Shown piece by piece: positions 39,621-50,386 of a stretch of DNA of 64,000 nucleotides. The stretch comes from Hondaea fermentalgiana (lineage: Eukaryota; Sar; Bigyra; Thraustochytrida; Thraustochytriidae): contig NPFB01000015.1 in the NCBI GenBank assembly GCA_014084085.1, positions 13,158 through 77,157 of the forward strand, written 5' to 3'. A program made the translations under genes and the position numbers. The notes under the pieces are model-generated. The model saw only the letters and a list, made by a program, of their open reading frames with translations, was not told where the DNA came from and searched no databases. Positions within the stretch are counted from its first letter, which is position 1. Every line of letters begins with the position of its first letter.

Positions 39621-40718
39621 CCGCGAGACCACGCGAGGCGGGCGGCGGCCGCGCGGCCAGGGGGCAGCGGGCCGGGCGGGCCTGCGCACGGGGTGGAAGC
39701 GGCGGCGCTGGAGCAGGCGAGCGAGCAGGCGATTGATTGTTTGATTGATTGATTGCCTGCCTGCCTGCCTGATTGATCGATCGCCTGCGTGCGGCTTGCT
39801 CGCCCGCACCAAACCTGGAACCCCGGACGCGACGTCGCGTGCAGGGTCGCCCGCCTTCTCGTGCCGTGCCTCGCCTCGCCTCGACCCGCGCGGAGAGGAC
39901 GCGCGAGCGGAGCGAGACCTCGCAGCGCGAGCCGCCCCGGCGAGGAGACAAACCAAACGAGGGAGCAGAGCTGAGCAGAGCTGAGCAGAGCAGAGCAGCG
40001 CCTTTCTGCTTGCCCCGGCTTGCCTTGCAAAGCAAAGCAAAGCAAAGCAAAGCAGGGGAAAAAGAAGGGAGAAAAAGAAAAGAAAGAAAAGAAAAAGGTG
40101 CCAGGAACCCGGCGTGCAAATTGCGTTGCGCACACTTCGCCGTTAGCGTGCACGGTATTATCGGTGGCCTGGCCGGCGCGTGCCCTCCCTCGCGAGGAGC
40201 TAGCTCGTGCCCATTCGCGTCATTCGCGTTGTCTGCCCCGCGTCCGCCTTCCTTCGCGTTCGCGTTCGCGCCGAGCCAGCGTCCGGCGGGGGAGCATCGT
40301 CTGCGGTCTCGTCTCGACGGCCCCGCGAGCCGACCGACGCTGCGTCGCGTTCGCGATCTCGCGGCAGCGGTCTCTTGGCGCCCTTACCACAGCGCGTTCG
40401 TTCATCAGTCGTCAGTCCTCCTCGCGAGCTTCCTTTCCTGGAGGGAGCCCCAGCCCAGCGAGCCCAGCGCGGAAGACGATAAGACAACACAACAGACCCG
40501 GACGCTTCGCAGCGGCCACGGAGTTTCTTTCTTGCCTGCGCGAGAGGGCACAGCAAGCGCACGAGAAGAAAGGCAGAGCAGCGCAAGGCAGAGCGAGAGC
40601 TAAACCTGGCTAGCTCGCGCGCGAGCGAGCGAAGTCCAGGTCGAGGTCGAACTCGAGGACGGCTGCGCGACCGCACGTGCCGCGGCGAGGTGGCCAGCGC
40701 GCGAAGCCGCCAGGCTGA

Positions 40719-40720
<2 letters not shown>

Positions 40721-40751
<31 letters not shown>

Positions 40752-40817
40752 CGATTGGCGGACGGGGAGGTGAGGTAGCCGCAGCAGCAGCTGCAGCTAG
40801 CTAGCTAGCTAGCTAGC
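40721..40817. repeat. GCTT and CTAG tetranucleotide repeats
   Basis: GCTT repeats at 40721-40751 and a CTAG/AGCT run at 40795-40817, 40 bp apart. The second is self-complementary and could extrude a hairpin. Confidence 0.9.
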
Positions 40818-41783
40818 CCCCTGCTGCAGGATCGAAGACCTGCTCGCGCGCGCGGCCAGGAGAACGAAAGCGGGCTCCTTGCTCGCTCTGTCTGCATAGT
40901 ATCCGGGGCGCACGCGCCGCGGGGAGCCGGGGCGAGCGACGCCGCGCGTGCCTCCGGTGCGTGGTTGCCGGCCCGGCCTTGCGAGCGAGGCGCGGCGGGA
41001 AACTCACGAGTGCCGGCCAGCGAGCCGAGCCAGGGCGCACGCAAGGCAAGGCAAGGCAAGCACGCACCCTAGCGAGGGAGAGAAGGGAACGAGCGGGCGA
41101 GCGGCCAGCCCCCGGTCGGGCGTACGCCTCTCTCCCTCTCTCACTCTGCGCGACGGCGAGGAAAACACCGTGCCTGTGTCCGCGCCGCCGGAGACAGAGA
41201 CGGAGACGGAGATAGACTGCGGCCCTGCGATCCATCGATCGAGCAAGCAAGCAAGCAAACATACTTCAATCCAGCCAGCCAGCCATTCGTGGCCCTTTGC
41301 ACAATCAAATCGATTGCTCGATTCACCTCGACGACGACGTCCTCGGCCGCGACGAGCCGAGCCTAGCCAAGCCAAGCCAAATCAAGCCCACCCGAGTGAA
41401 GCCCAAAGCTCGCCGAGGGCCCGTGACGCTGGCTGGGTCTGCGCCAAGAACGCAACGACTCCGCCCGCGTGCCTACCTGCCTGCCTGACTGACTGAGCCC
41501 GCGGGTTCGCTCGCGCCTGCCGCCGCCACCTGCGAAGCAGCTGCTGCTGCTGCTGTTCCTACTCCTTTTGTTTCCTGTCCTGCCCTTGTGCCTTCCAAGG
41601 CTTGCCTCCGGTGGGGGGCGGCGGCGAGAAGTCTTCCGACGGGGTGTGACCCGGCGCCCGCGAGCGTCGTGCAGAAAAGCAAGTAAGCAAGCCCCGAACA
41701 AAGCCAGCCAGGCCGCGAGCGAGCGAGCGTGGATTGGACGGTTTGTGCCGCGTGTGCAGCATACCTGCATCAGGAGCGGTGCA

Positions 41784-41784
<1 letters not shown>

Positions 41785-41812
<28 letters not shown>
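41785..41812. repeat. (ATTG)n microsatellite upstream of the SET gene
   Basis: Seven tandem tetramers followed by ATCAATCGATCG; the whole may fold on itself. Confidence 0.9.
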
Positions 41813-41814
<2 letters not shown>

Positions 41815-42073
41815 CAATCAATCGATCGCGACACCGCGGGTTGCCGAGCTCCCCGGCGCAGCTTCCACGCACGCCAATCGAGTCACAAGTCGAGCCGAGT
41901 CGAGCGTGTTTTCGTTCAGATCGCCAACCACCCAAGCCAACCCTAGCCAAGCTGTTCGGGCACGACGCGATAAAAGAGCCACGCACCCATCATTGGACCC
42001 GAGGAGGTGGCCTGGCATTGATTGCCATCGCCTGTGCGCCGGGGCAAGCAGACGCAAAAGCAAAACCATTCGG

Positions 42074-43603
42074 ATGCTCATTCCCTCGGCCGCCGACATG
42101 GACGACCTGACTAGCCTCGCGGGTGTCTCAGACGCCAGCTGGCCGAGCTCGCCAGGGTCTCTACAAACTATCGGTGGTGTGACGGTCGATACCATTGAAG
42201 AGGAACAGAGGCCCGAAGACGCCGTCAAGGTGACACGGAGAACCGCAGCAAAGGGCATCGGCCTTCGCGCCAGGCGCCCCTTTACGCCTTACGAGGTCGT
42301 CTTTGCAGAGTCGCCCCTCCTTGAATTCCGCCGCGACGAAGACATCGACCGTGCCGTCTATCATGACCTCCCCGACGAGGCGCGTCGCGCCTTTTTCAGG
42401 CTCAAAGACTCGTGCAGCAGCTCCAACCTCCTGGAGCGAACGCCCAGCGACATGAGCACCAAGAGCCGAACCGAGCACGATGATGACGACGCCTCAAGCC
42501 ACCGCCGTCGCCGCTCTTCCTGTGACGATAAGTCGGACCGCGGCAGCACCACGTCATCCTCTGCGAGGCGAAAACTCGTGAAAAGTGCATCCTCCTCGTC
42601 GCTCTCTTCCGCGTCAAATAACGCCTCGTCCTCCAAAAAGAGGAACAGCCAGAAAATTACAAAAACCAAGGAGAACATGGCAATCAACGACGAGATCAAC
42701 ACTGCGATCGACGAGCCCGACGCCGTCGGCCGCCTTCGCAGCGACAGCCAACGCAGTTGCATCAGTTCGTCTGCGTGCTCGCGCCGCTCCTCGCGCACCT
42801 CGGCGCTCTCAAGTAGCGGCGAGGGCTCTGCAGCAAGCGAAGAAGACGTCAGCCCCTCTGACATGCAGCAGCAGCAGCAGCAGCCTGTTGCAGCATCGCG
42901 CAGGAACCCCAAGGCCTGTGCGGGCACCTCAGACTCCGGCGATGTGAAGCCTGAAAAAACTCCCATGGGCGTCTGTGAAACCAACGCCATTTGCCTTGGC
43001 GGTGATTACTTTGCCGTGCTCAAATACGGAGCGCGCATCAATCATTCGTGCGCACCCAATTTGAGCTACCGTTTCGAAGAAAGAGAACACTCGCGTCAGG
43101 TCGTCTTCTATGCTCTTCGCCACATTGAAAAGGGCGAGGAACTCTACCTTTCCTACGTGGATCAGTCGCTCCCGCGTGACGCGCGCAGGGCTCTGCTCTT
43201 CGAGCGCTATCGCTTCAAATGCAAATGCGAGTCATGCTCGCTGAAAAACGACGAGCTTGAAATGGCAGAGGCCAGACGAGAAAATCTCGCTGCAATGGAC
43301 AATAAGATTTACGAGGCCATCGAAACCGAGGACTTCGACAATGCCTTAGAGATCGTTGATCGGCGACTTGATCTCTTGAAGGAGGAACCTGGTCTTCAAA
43401 CGCCGCTCCTCATGCTTCGGACCGAATTCGATGCTTTGCGTATTTGCGAGAAAATGACCAACATTGATGGAATGACTCGCTGGATTTGCGCCGCCACCGA
43501 GCATGCAAGAATTGCTCATGGCGAGGCTTCACTCATTTACGCAGAGCTTTGCCACAAAACGCGTGACATTCAGTTGCTCGAGCATATCGACAATTTTCAT
43601 TGA
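42074..43603 (+). CDS. SET-domain protein methyltransferase with Ser-rich insertion
   Basis: The 509-residue protein has a split SET domain of the SMYD/SET5 type. The N-terminal part (about 45-110) contains AKGIGLRARRPFTPYEVVFAE. A long Ser/Arg/Asp-rich insertion (about 115-285) follows. The catalytic half then includes NAICLGGDYFAVLKYGARI, NHSCAPNLSY (N323-H324-S325-C326), YALRHIEKGEELYLSYVD with the active-site tyrosine, and a post-SET zinc cluster FKCKCESC (about 383). These are the SAM- and lysine-binding motifs of the family. A helical C-terminal region (about 400-509) resembles the TPR-like tail of SMYD proteins, and no MYND finger is obvious. The substrate, histone or other, is unknown. 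Two in-frame ATGs (42074 and 42098) are possible; I list the first. It is convergent with ataxin-2. Confidence 0.85.
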   Translation: MLIPSAADMDDLTSLAGVSDASWPSSPGSLQTIGGVTVDTIEEEQRPEDAVKVTRRTAAKGIGLRARRPFTPYEVVFAESPLLEFRRDEDIDRAVYHDLPDEARRAFFRLKDSCSSSNLLERTPSDMSTKSRTEHDDDDASSHRRRRSSCDDKSDRGSTTSSSARRKLVKSASSSSLSSASNNASSSKKRNSQKITKTKENMAINDEINTAIDEPDAVGRLRSDSQRSCISSSACSRRSSRTSALSSSGEGSAASEEDVSPSDMQQQQQQPVAASRRNPKACAGTSDSGDVKPEKTPMGVCETNAICLGGDYFAVLKYGARINHSCAPNLSYRFEEREHSRQVVFYALRHIEKGEELYLSYVDQSLPRDARRALLFERYRFKCKCESCSLKNDELEMAEARRENLAAMDNKIYEAIETEDFDNALEIVDRRLDLLKEEPGLQTPLLMLRTEFDALRICEKMTNIDGMTRWICAATEHARIAHGEASLIYAELCHKTRDIQLLEHIDNFH

Positions 43604-44189
43604 GGATAAACATTCTCAAATGGAGCTCAGAGTCAAGTCAAGTCGAGTCCAGTCGTTTCTAGCATACTTTTGAGGCTCGCGCACACCTTTCAGCACATCG
43701 TCCCCGTACATACAAATATATATATATAGAGAGAGAGAGAGACAGACAGAGAATAAAGTAGCGCCAACGTCCAGCCCAACAATCAATTAAAGTGGGCTCC
43801 GTTCATTGGCATGGCGCGCAATCACATTGTATAAATTCTGATATCAATTTTACCCAACTGTTTTTATTCAGTGAAGGCAACAAAAGAAAGTTCCCTCGAC
43901 CAAGAAGACACAGTAATAAAAAACATACTCCGCCCACGAGCCTGCGCGCGCGCCTGCTTGCCGTTGGTGGCTGCAAAGCGATCAGATTAGGTCATTGATT
44001 GCTCATTGCTATCTTGGCTGCAGACAAGGCTAGCAAACCAGCAGAGAACACGAGTCTTGGATTCGTTCGTGTGCGCCAAGTACTAATCCCAAGGCTTTGA
44101 CGCCCGACACCACTCCAACAAGTGAGGTACCTAAAACAGAAAAAGTCAAGGTGGATAAAATTGATCGATCTGTCTCTGACTGTTGGTTT
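43604..44189. other. Convergent 3' region (SET gene / ataxin-2)
   Basis: Carries GTCAA/GTCGA pentamers (about 43632-43655), a TATATATA then GAGAGA run (about 43715-43750) and otherwise AT-richer sequence. No gene seen. Confidence 0.6.
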
Positions 44190-44216
44190 TTATTGTTGTT
44201 GTGGCTGCTGCTGTTG

Positions 44217-44253
<37 letters not shown>

Positions 44254-45911
44254 GCTCCAGAGCCGCCCTGTCCTGGCGCGTACGACATCGGAGGTGCTCC
44301 ACCGGAATAGTAACCCATCTGGGGCTGGCCGTAGTGGCCAGGGTACATTCCCGGCGCGCCCATTGGCATACCCGGATACATCATTTGCGGCGGATACCCG
44401 TAACCCGGGTTCATTGGCATGTAGCCACCTTGCGGCATCCCGTACGGCATTCCACCTTGCGCACCTTGCGGCCCGCCATATCCTCCATCTGCCATTGTCT
44501 GCGCTGGCTGCGAAGGTGTGAACTCCTTGGCATTGGCATTGGGCCGCCACTCCTTGGCAGCAGAGTTCAGACCCTTCTTTACCTCCTCTTTGGAGGTCTT
44601 TTCTCCTCCAGCCGCCTTGCTGGCCTCGGTCTGCTTCTTTTGTTTGTCCGCACCTGCTTCGCCACCACTGCTCGTCCCACTCTTTTTCGTCTTGAGCGTC
44701 TCTGAGAATTGCTTCAACCCGTCAATCTCGCGCTGACGATCGCTCATGCGCTTCTCTTCAGCTGCAGACGGGCTCGCCTTGGCCGTATCTGCCTTGGCCG
44801 AATCAGGTTTGGCAGCTTTAACCTTGGCTGCCTCAGGCTTGGCTGCCGCAGTCTTGGCGGACTCCTTTTTGCCGCCCTTGGCGGTCTCCGTCTTGGTCGC
44901 CTTGGCTGCCTTGGCAGTTTCTGCCTCAGTGTCCTCAGTACCAGGCGCATCCTTGGCAGAAGTATTGCCAGCCGCCGGGTCCTCCTTGGCATCCTGCGTC
45001 TGGGATCCACGCACGCGGGCAGCCCAGCTCATGGCACCGCCGGCGCTCGCCTTGGGCGCCTCAGGAGCAGCCTGTGCGGCGGCGACGGCGGCCTTCGGGG
45101 TCGCGTCACCTTGTGCTTTGCCACTAGCCTCCGGGGTGCCACGGCGATGCGGAGGCTGATAAGCATTCTCGTTCCGCGTGACTGATGAGTAGCGCGATTC
45201 CTCATCCAGGTCCTCTTCGCCAGACGGAGCAAGGCCGCGCTCCTCGCGTACATGAAAGTTGCTCGACGACTGCGATTCGATCGACCGTGCAAGGCGGTTC
45301 GCGCGCCGTCGCTCAGACTCGCTAATCTTGCCCTTGTCCAGCTCAGTTGTGTAGAGGTTTTCGTTGTAGGTCGATTTGACGCCAAACTTTTCTTCATTGA
45401 CCTTGAATTGGTCCCAGCTCCCTGCCGGACCGCCGCTCTCCAATGAAGCGCCCTTGAGCGAGTCCGCGTTGCCGCCCGAAACGGGCGGGCTCGCAAGCCA
45501 GGCGGCGGATTGAAGTTTGCGCTCCGCACCGCTCGCGCGGGCACCGCTGCTAATGTCGGTGTCCGTGCGAAAGCCGCCGCTGCCCTGGTCCTTTTCATGT
45601 TGCGTCTCACGCTTCACGGCCTCCACCATGCCGCCTGCGTCCGCGGCAAAAATGCTCTCGATATCCTTCCACATAATATTCACCGGCGTCGCGGAGGTCG
45701 GGCCCGCGGATTCGCCCTTGGTGCCCGCGTACTGAAGCGTGACCCCTTCGAGTGTGGATCCGGCATCGCCGGGATCGTTTTTAGCGCCAACAAGAACGCC
45801 CTTGACTACGCTTCCGTCCGTCTTGGTCACTTCCACCGTCTGGCCCATGAGGAAGCCGAGCGCGAACGCTACGCGGTCCTTCGAGCTCCTGCCCGACGCA
45901 TTGCCGTTCAT
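44190..45911 (-). CDS. ATXN2: Ataxin-2 homologue with C-terminal polyglutamine
   Basis: The 573-residue protein shows the ataxin-2/Pbp1 layout. An Lsm-type domain (about 14-95: LGFLMGQTVEVTKTDGSVVKGVLVGA...VNIMWKDIESI) is followed by an LsmAD domain (about 165-215: WDQFKVNEEKFGVKSTYNENLYTTELDK). A long Ala/Lys/Glu-rich disordered region follows. A PAM2-like motif near 450-462 (PNANAKEFTPSQP) would bind the MLLE domain of poly(A)-binding protein. The Gly/Pro/Met/Tyr-rich tail ends in 16 glutamines, then PQQQ. Ataxin-2 proteins control mRNA stability, translation and stress granules. The polyQ is encoded by CAG with a CAA block, with nine pure CAGs at its start. The ATG is at 45911; a GTG lies 11 codons earlier in frame. 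Confidence 0.93.
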
Positions 45912-46783
45912 ATTTGCTCGCTTTTGGTCAAAGTCGCCGTTCACGGGCGCAAAGACGGGAGACTTGGTTTCTTAGCCTCGCTCGCCTCGGAAACGAGCGC
46001 GTACACAAGCTTGAAGTGGAGTAGCAGCCTTGCGTTCGCTGCGAGAGAGAGAGAGAGCTATCCACAAACAAGGAGCTCGTGAGAATTATCGACGGCGAAA
46101 CTCTACGTGAATGAATGAATGCGTGAGCAATTCCTGCTCCTCTACGTCTCAACGCGCTTCGTTTCTGCGATAACCCCCCCCCAAAAAAAGCCGTACTTTG
46201 CGCCACGACGCTCGACGCCCTGTCTCGCCTCGTTGCGCTCCGCCGCGTCGGGCTGCACGCGCGCAGCCGCAGCCCTCGCCGCGCCGCGCCGCGCCGCTGC
46301 TTTTCTAGGCGCGACCTCGTGCTCTTCCGCTCGTCCGGCCGCTCGCTCGCTCGAGCTCGCGTGGGCGCGGGCAGGGGCGCGCGCCGCTTCCCTCTCTCGC
46401 CCGCTCGCACGCACGCTCGCGCGCGCTCGCCCGCACGCACGCGCTCGCTCGCTCGCTCGCTCGCTCGCTGGCTGCTCGGGCGACGCGGGCGCAGGCGCAG
46501 GCAAAGCCAGACTGCTTTTTGCAGTCGTGGATGCCTAGAAGATAGGGGAGATGGACCTCAGGATCGCAGAGATCATGCATGGCTGGCACCACGGGAGAGC
46601 ATGGATGACCAGAGCTCACGACCTTTGCGCTCTTCCGCAACATGACCGAGCTCGTCGGGCTGATGGTGTCGTGAATCGGCAACAAACTGAACCAGCGTCG
46701 GGGTCATTGTGCAATTCGTCAAAATAGGCCTACTGGTTTTTATATGGCAGAAGAGGGTGTGCAGTGCGTGCAGTGCTTGCGAG
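45912..46783. other. Region between the ataxin-2 promoter and the phosphatase 3' end
   Basis: Contains GAGAGA (about 46042-46056), a C9A7 homopolymer junction near 46170-46187, GCCGC pentamers (about 46268-46292) and GCTC repeats (about 46440-46470). No supported gene. Confidence 0.6.
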
Positions 46784-47665
46784 CTACGAGTCCACGGAGA
46801 CGCGCACGGAGGAAGCGCGAAGACGCCGACGCAATGTGAACGATGACCGAAATTTGACTAAATCGCACCAAATAGGTACACCATTGGGAACACGGCGAAA
46901 CGTATTGAGTAACTTCATCATCTGCAGCGCAATGTTTTTTTTTCTTACGAATGTGAGATGCGGAACAACACAATCGGGGAGAACAGGACATCGAGCGAAC
47001 TTACATTGCAACAGTGGCCAACGACGACGAGGCGCTCGTCCGGAAGAGCATGGATGATCTTTTTGAGACGTGCTATCTGTGCATCCGACTTTATGGGCTC
47101 GAAGCTGTGCCGCTCATCATGATATACACACCATTTGCAGAAACACTCTACATTGTTAGCTTGCGTTCGCGCGAGAAAACAAAATGCTCGATTGAAAAGG
47201 AATGGATCACTTCACGTACCTGGAAGACCACCACTGTGTCCCGTAATTGGCTTCATAGTTTTTGATGAGTGTAAAATCGACATCGGCAAATTTCGACAAT
47301 TGTTTCAGGTCTGCGTCCTGACAGAGATCCTCGTATGGCCTTCCCGTGTTCTCATAACCTGACATTTTTTTTCTCAATGCAAATTCAGCAAGTTCAGGGA
47401 CAACGATGATCTTGCACGGGTGTCCTTCGAATATGATGCAGGCAGTCTCAAGCGCACGTGATAGCGGAGAACAGAGCACGGTTTGCACACTTTTGAAGCG
47501 TGCGTCGCGTTTGATTTTCTCGCCAAGCTTTCGCATTTCCAGCACCCCTTCTTTCGAGAGCTTAGCGTCTACCAGCGCGAACGAGGTGCGCCGATCGCCC
47601 GAGCTCGCTTCTTGCGCCTGTGACTTTGCATGGCGAATCAGCACCACTTCCTTTTTCCGCGTCAT
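46784..47665 (-). CDS. Histidine phosphatase (phosphoglycerate mutase-like), three exons
   Basis: Exons are 47220-47665, 47005-47104 and 46784-46921; introns of 115 and 83 nt have GTACGT...CACAG and GTAAGT...TGCAG borders. The exons sum to 227 codons plus stop and join in frame as QWWSSSFEPIK and VGHCCNMMKLL. The protein has the phosphohistidine motif VVLIRHAKSQ (RHA rather than RHG), the CSPLSRALETACIIF segment, a likely acid in VPELAEF, and the second catalytic histidine in RLVVVGHC. This is the histidine phosphatase superfamily. Substrate is uncertain; the divergence from true mutases argues for a phosphatase. The Arg-rich C-terminus (LRRRLRASSVRVSVDS) is not recognised. Exon 2 and 3 borders are my inference from frame, consensus and motif continuity. 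Confidence 0.75.
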
Positions 47666-48778
47666 CTTCACGCTGATGACCCCCCTTCTCGTCGACAGGG
47701 CTGCCTCGACGCACAACACAAACGACTTTTTGTATCTCGAGACGAGAGAATCCGCGCGCCGTCGCTACCCCTCAAGGCTGTCTCTAGCCCTGCCTCGGTC
47801 TGCGCCATTGCCGAAGCGTGGCGACTTCGCGCGCCCTCAGCCTGAGAGCGGCCAGTCCTCTCCTCGCAAGCGCCAGCGCATGCCACGTTTTGCGTTGCGC
47901 AGCTCCGCGCCGTCTTCCCTCTCGACTCCCTTCTGCGCCCCTCCCAACCGACGGGTAGCATATTACCCGCGCAGCCCAAAGGGGCACCTTGCAAGTCCCC
48001 AAGTCTCTGGATAACCCCTTCCAAGCAAATTGACCTCGCCAAGCTCCGCAGCGCGAGGGCGCACAGCGTACGTTGCGCGCCCGTTAGCAGCTCCTTTTTC
48101 GAGAAGGTCCCTCGCTCCCTCCCTCCCGCTGCGCCTTGCGCCCCGCCGCGTCGCGGGCCCCCGCACGGCGCGCGCAGGCGCCGCGTGCGCGGGGGGCGGC
48201 CGGCCGCGAGCCGTGGCCGCGCGGCAGCTTTCTTGCTCTCTTTTTCTTTCTTTTCTTCTTTCTTTCTTTCTTTTCTCTCCTCTAACCGTGGGGCGCGCCC
48301 GGCACCCTGCGAGCGGCACTTGCGAGGTGCGGCGCGAAGTGGGCTATAGCGGCGGCGCAAGTGAGGAATGGCGGCGGCGCAAGTGCAGAATGGGAGGCGC
48401 GGCGGGGCGGGGCGGGGCGCCGCGCAGACAGACCAAGATCAGGCGCGAGCTCCAGCGCTCGTCCGTTCGCACGCACGCAGACAGACAGACGCTCGCACGC
48501 GCAGCGCAGGCACGCACGCGCAGCAGGCCCGGCGCCGCGCCCACGCTCGCTCGCCCGCCCGCTCCCGCTCTCGCACCCGCGCGGTCGGCCAGCCAGCCAG
48601 CCAGCGCCGGGATCGAAGATCGGCGGTTGCCCTTGCTTGTGCGACGCGGCGAACGGTCGGTCGCGAAAGGCGCGAGGAGACGGCCCTCGGCGGCGCGGAG
48701 GAGGAGCAGCGCAGGCGCAAGCGGCAGCGGTAGCGGTAGCAGCGCGGCGGGAAGCAGAAGAAGAGAAGGAGGAGGAAA
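47666..48778. other. Divergent intergenic region (phosphatase / CCT5)
   Basis: Includes the CAAGT element array, a lone pair of CAAGT words near 47991 and 48000, a pyrimidine tract (about 48236-48285) and AGCC/ACGC repeats (about 48470-48605) within the probable CCT5 leader. No supported gene. Confidence 0.6.
48318..48396. promoter_or_regulatory. CAAGTG...AATGGCGGCGG element array, third locus
   Basis: Forward copies are CGAAGTGGGCTATAGCGGCG at 48335, CAAGTGAGGAATGGCGGCGG at 48358 and CAAGTGCAGAATGGGAGGCG at 48380, about 22 bp apart. An inverted ACTTG lies at 48318-48322. They match the arrays at 8610-8830 and 18152-18350. The CCT5 ATG lies about 400 bp downstream. I infer a promoter element. 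Confidence 0.55.
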
Positions 48779-50386
48779 ATGAGCGTCGTCTTCGATGAGT
48801 TCGGGCGACCGTTTATCGTGATGCGCGAGCAGGAGCAGCGCCAGCGTCTCAAGGGCCTCGATGCCCAAAAGGCCAACATCCTGGCGGCGCGGACCGTGGC
48901 GGGTCTGCTGCGGTCCTCGCTTGGCCCCAAGGGCATGGACAAAATGATGGTCTCCCCCGACGGCGATGTGACCATCACCAACGATGGCGCAACCATCCTC
49001 AACAAAATGGAGGTCGAGCACCAGGTCGCCCGTCTCATGGTAGAGCTCTCGCAGTCCCAGGACAACGAGATTGGCGACGGCACCACGGGCGTCGTCGTTC
49101 TGGCCGGCGCGCTCCTCGAGCAGGCCAACAGACTCCTCGACGAGGGCATCCACGCCGTCCGCATCTGCGAGGGCTTCGAGAAGGCCTGCGAGGTGGCCGT
49201 GGCACAGCTCGAAAAGATTAGCGACACGGTCGAATTCTCCAAGGACAACATCGAACCTCTCATCCGCACCGCCTCCACCACTCTCAGCTCCAAGATCGTC
49301 CACCGCTACAAGGCCAAGATGGCCAAGATTGCCGTCGACGCTGTTCTCTCGGTTGCCGACCTTGACCGCAAGGACGTCAACTTTGATCTTATCAAGATGG
49401 AAGGCAAGGTTGGAGGCACTTTGGAAGACACCGAGCTCGTCAACGGCGTCATCCTCGACAAGGATTGGGCCCACCCTCAGATGCCCAAGGAGGTCAACGA
49501 CGCCAAGATCCTCCTCCTCACTTGCCCCTTTGAGGCCCCCAAGCCCAAGACCAAGCACAAGCTCGATATCAAGTCTGCCGACGCCTACCGCGCTCTCTAC
49601 GAGCAGGAACAAAAGTACTACAGAGACATGGTCAAGATGTGCAAGGACTCGGGTGCCAATACCGTCTTTTGCCAGTGGGGTATGGAGGACGATAGTCTTG
49701 GTGTCCTTGTCCAGGAGAAGCTGCCCGCTGTGCGCTGGGTCGGCGGTGTCGAGGTCGAGCTTCTCGCCATGGCAACCGGCGCGCGCATTGTGCCCCGCTT
49801 CGAGGAGATTACCCCGGAGAAGCTCGGTCGCGCGGGCAAGGTGCGCGAGGTTCAGTTTGGTACCACAAAGGAGCGCATGATGTACATCGAGGACTGCCAG
49901 AACGCAAAGACCGTCACCGTTTTTGTGCGTGGCGGCAACAAGATGGTCGTCGACGAGGGCAAGCGCTCTCTCCATGATGCCATGTGCGTCACTCGCAACC
50001 TTATCAAGGACAACCGCATCGTCTATGGTGGTGGTTCCGCCGAAGTTGCGTGCTCTCTTGCCATTTCTGACTATGCCAACACCATTACTGGCATCGAGCA
50101 GTACGCTATCCGCGCCTTTGCTGACGCTCTCGACGATGTGCCCATGGCGCTCGCCGAGAACTCGGGTCTCCCGCCCATCACCATGCTGTCCAATATCAAG
50201 GCGCGCCAGGTCGCGGAGGAGAACCCCTTTATTGGTATTGACGCCATGGGCAACCAGGAGGCCAACATGAAGAGCGCGCTCGTCTTCGAGACCCTCGCCG
50301 GAAAGATCTCCCAGATCCAGATGGCCAATCAGCTCGCCAAGCTTATTCTCCGTGTCGATGACGTCTTGGCCAGCGCCGGTCAGTAA
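48779..50386 (+). CDS. CCT5: T-complex chaperonin subunit epsilon
   Basis: The 535-residue protein is a full-length CCT subunit of the cytosolic TRiC/CCT ring that folds actin and tubulin with ATP. The epsilon type is indicated by the start ([25 protein letters not shown]), close to FDEYGRPF...RLMGLEA of CCT5. Group II chaperonin signatures follow: [48 protein letters not shown] with the nucleotide-binding GDGTT at about 99-103, [16 protein letters not shown] in the apical region, [14 protein letters not shown] [13 protein letters not shown] and IGIDAMGN near the end. Third codon positions are strongly C/G, consistent with high expression. The upstream leader contains the CAAGTG array. Confidence 0.97.
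   Translation: MSVVFDEFGRPFIVMREQEQRQRLKGLDAQKANILAARTVAGLLRSSLGPKGMDKMMVSPDGDVTITNDGATILNKMEVEHQVARLMVELSQSQDNEIGDGTTGVVVLAGALLEQANRLLDEGIHAVRICEGFEKACEVAVAQLEKISDTVEFSKDNIEPLIRTASTTLSSKIVHRYKAKMAKIAVDAVLSVADLDRKDVNFDLIKMEGKVGGTLEDTELVNGVILDKDWAHPQMPKEVNDAKILLLTCPFEAPKPKTKHKLDIKSADAYRALYEQEQKYYRDMVKMCKDSGANTVFCQWGMEDDSLGVLVQEKLPAVRWVGGVEVELLAMATGARIVPRFEEITPEKLGRAGKVREVQFGTTKERMMYIEDCQNAKTVTVFVRGGNKMVVDEGKRSLHDAMCVTRNLIKDNRIVYGGGSAEVACSLAISDYANTITGIEQYAIRAFADALDDVPMALAENSGLPPITMLSNIKARQVAEENPFIGIDAMGNQEANMKSALVFETLAGKISQIQMANQLAKLILRVDDVLASAGQ

Larger units (their letters stand above)
38956..42073. other. 3.1-kb gene-poor stretch with an assembly gap
   Basis: No supported gene; frames here are translations of repeats. 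It includes a T-run (about 39086-39098), the 100-N gap, TGATT/GCCT repeats (about 39733-39775), AAAGC pentamers (40027-40054), GCTT repeats (40721-40751), CTAG repeats (40795-40817), GGCAA pentamers (about 41043-41060) and ATTG repeats (41785-41812). The final few hundred bases should be the leader of the SET gene. Confidence 0.6.

Noticed and set aside
48344..49975. 543-codon open frame antisense to CCT5 and its leader
   Set aside because: Shadow of the CCT5 coding bias; the end outside CCT5 is repeat-derived.
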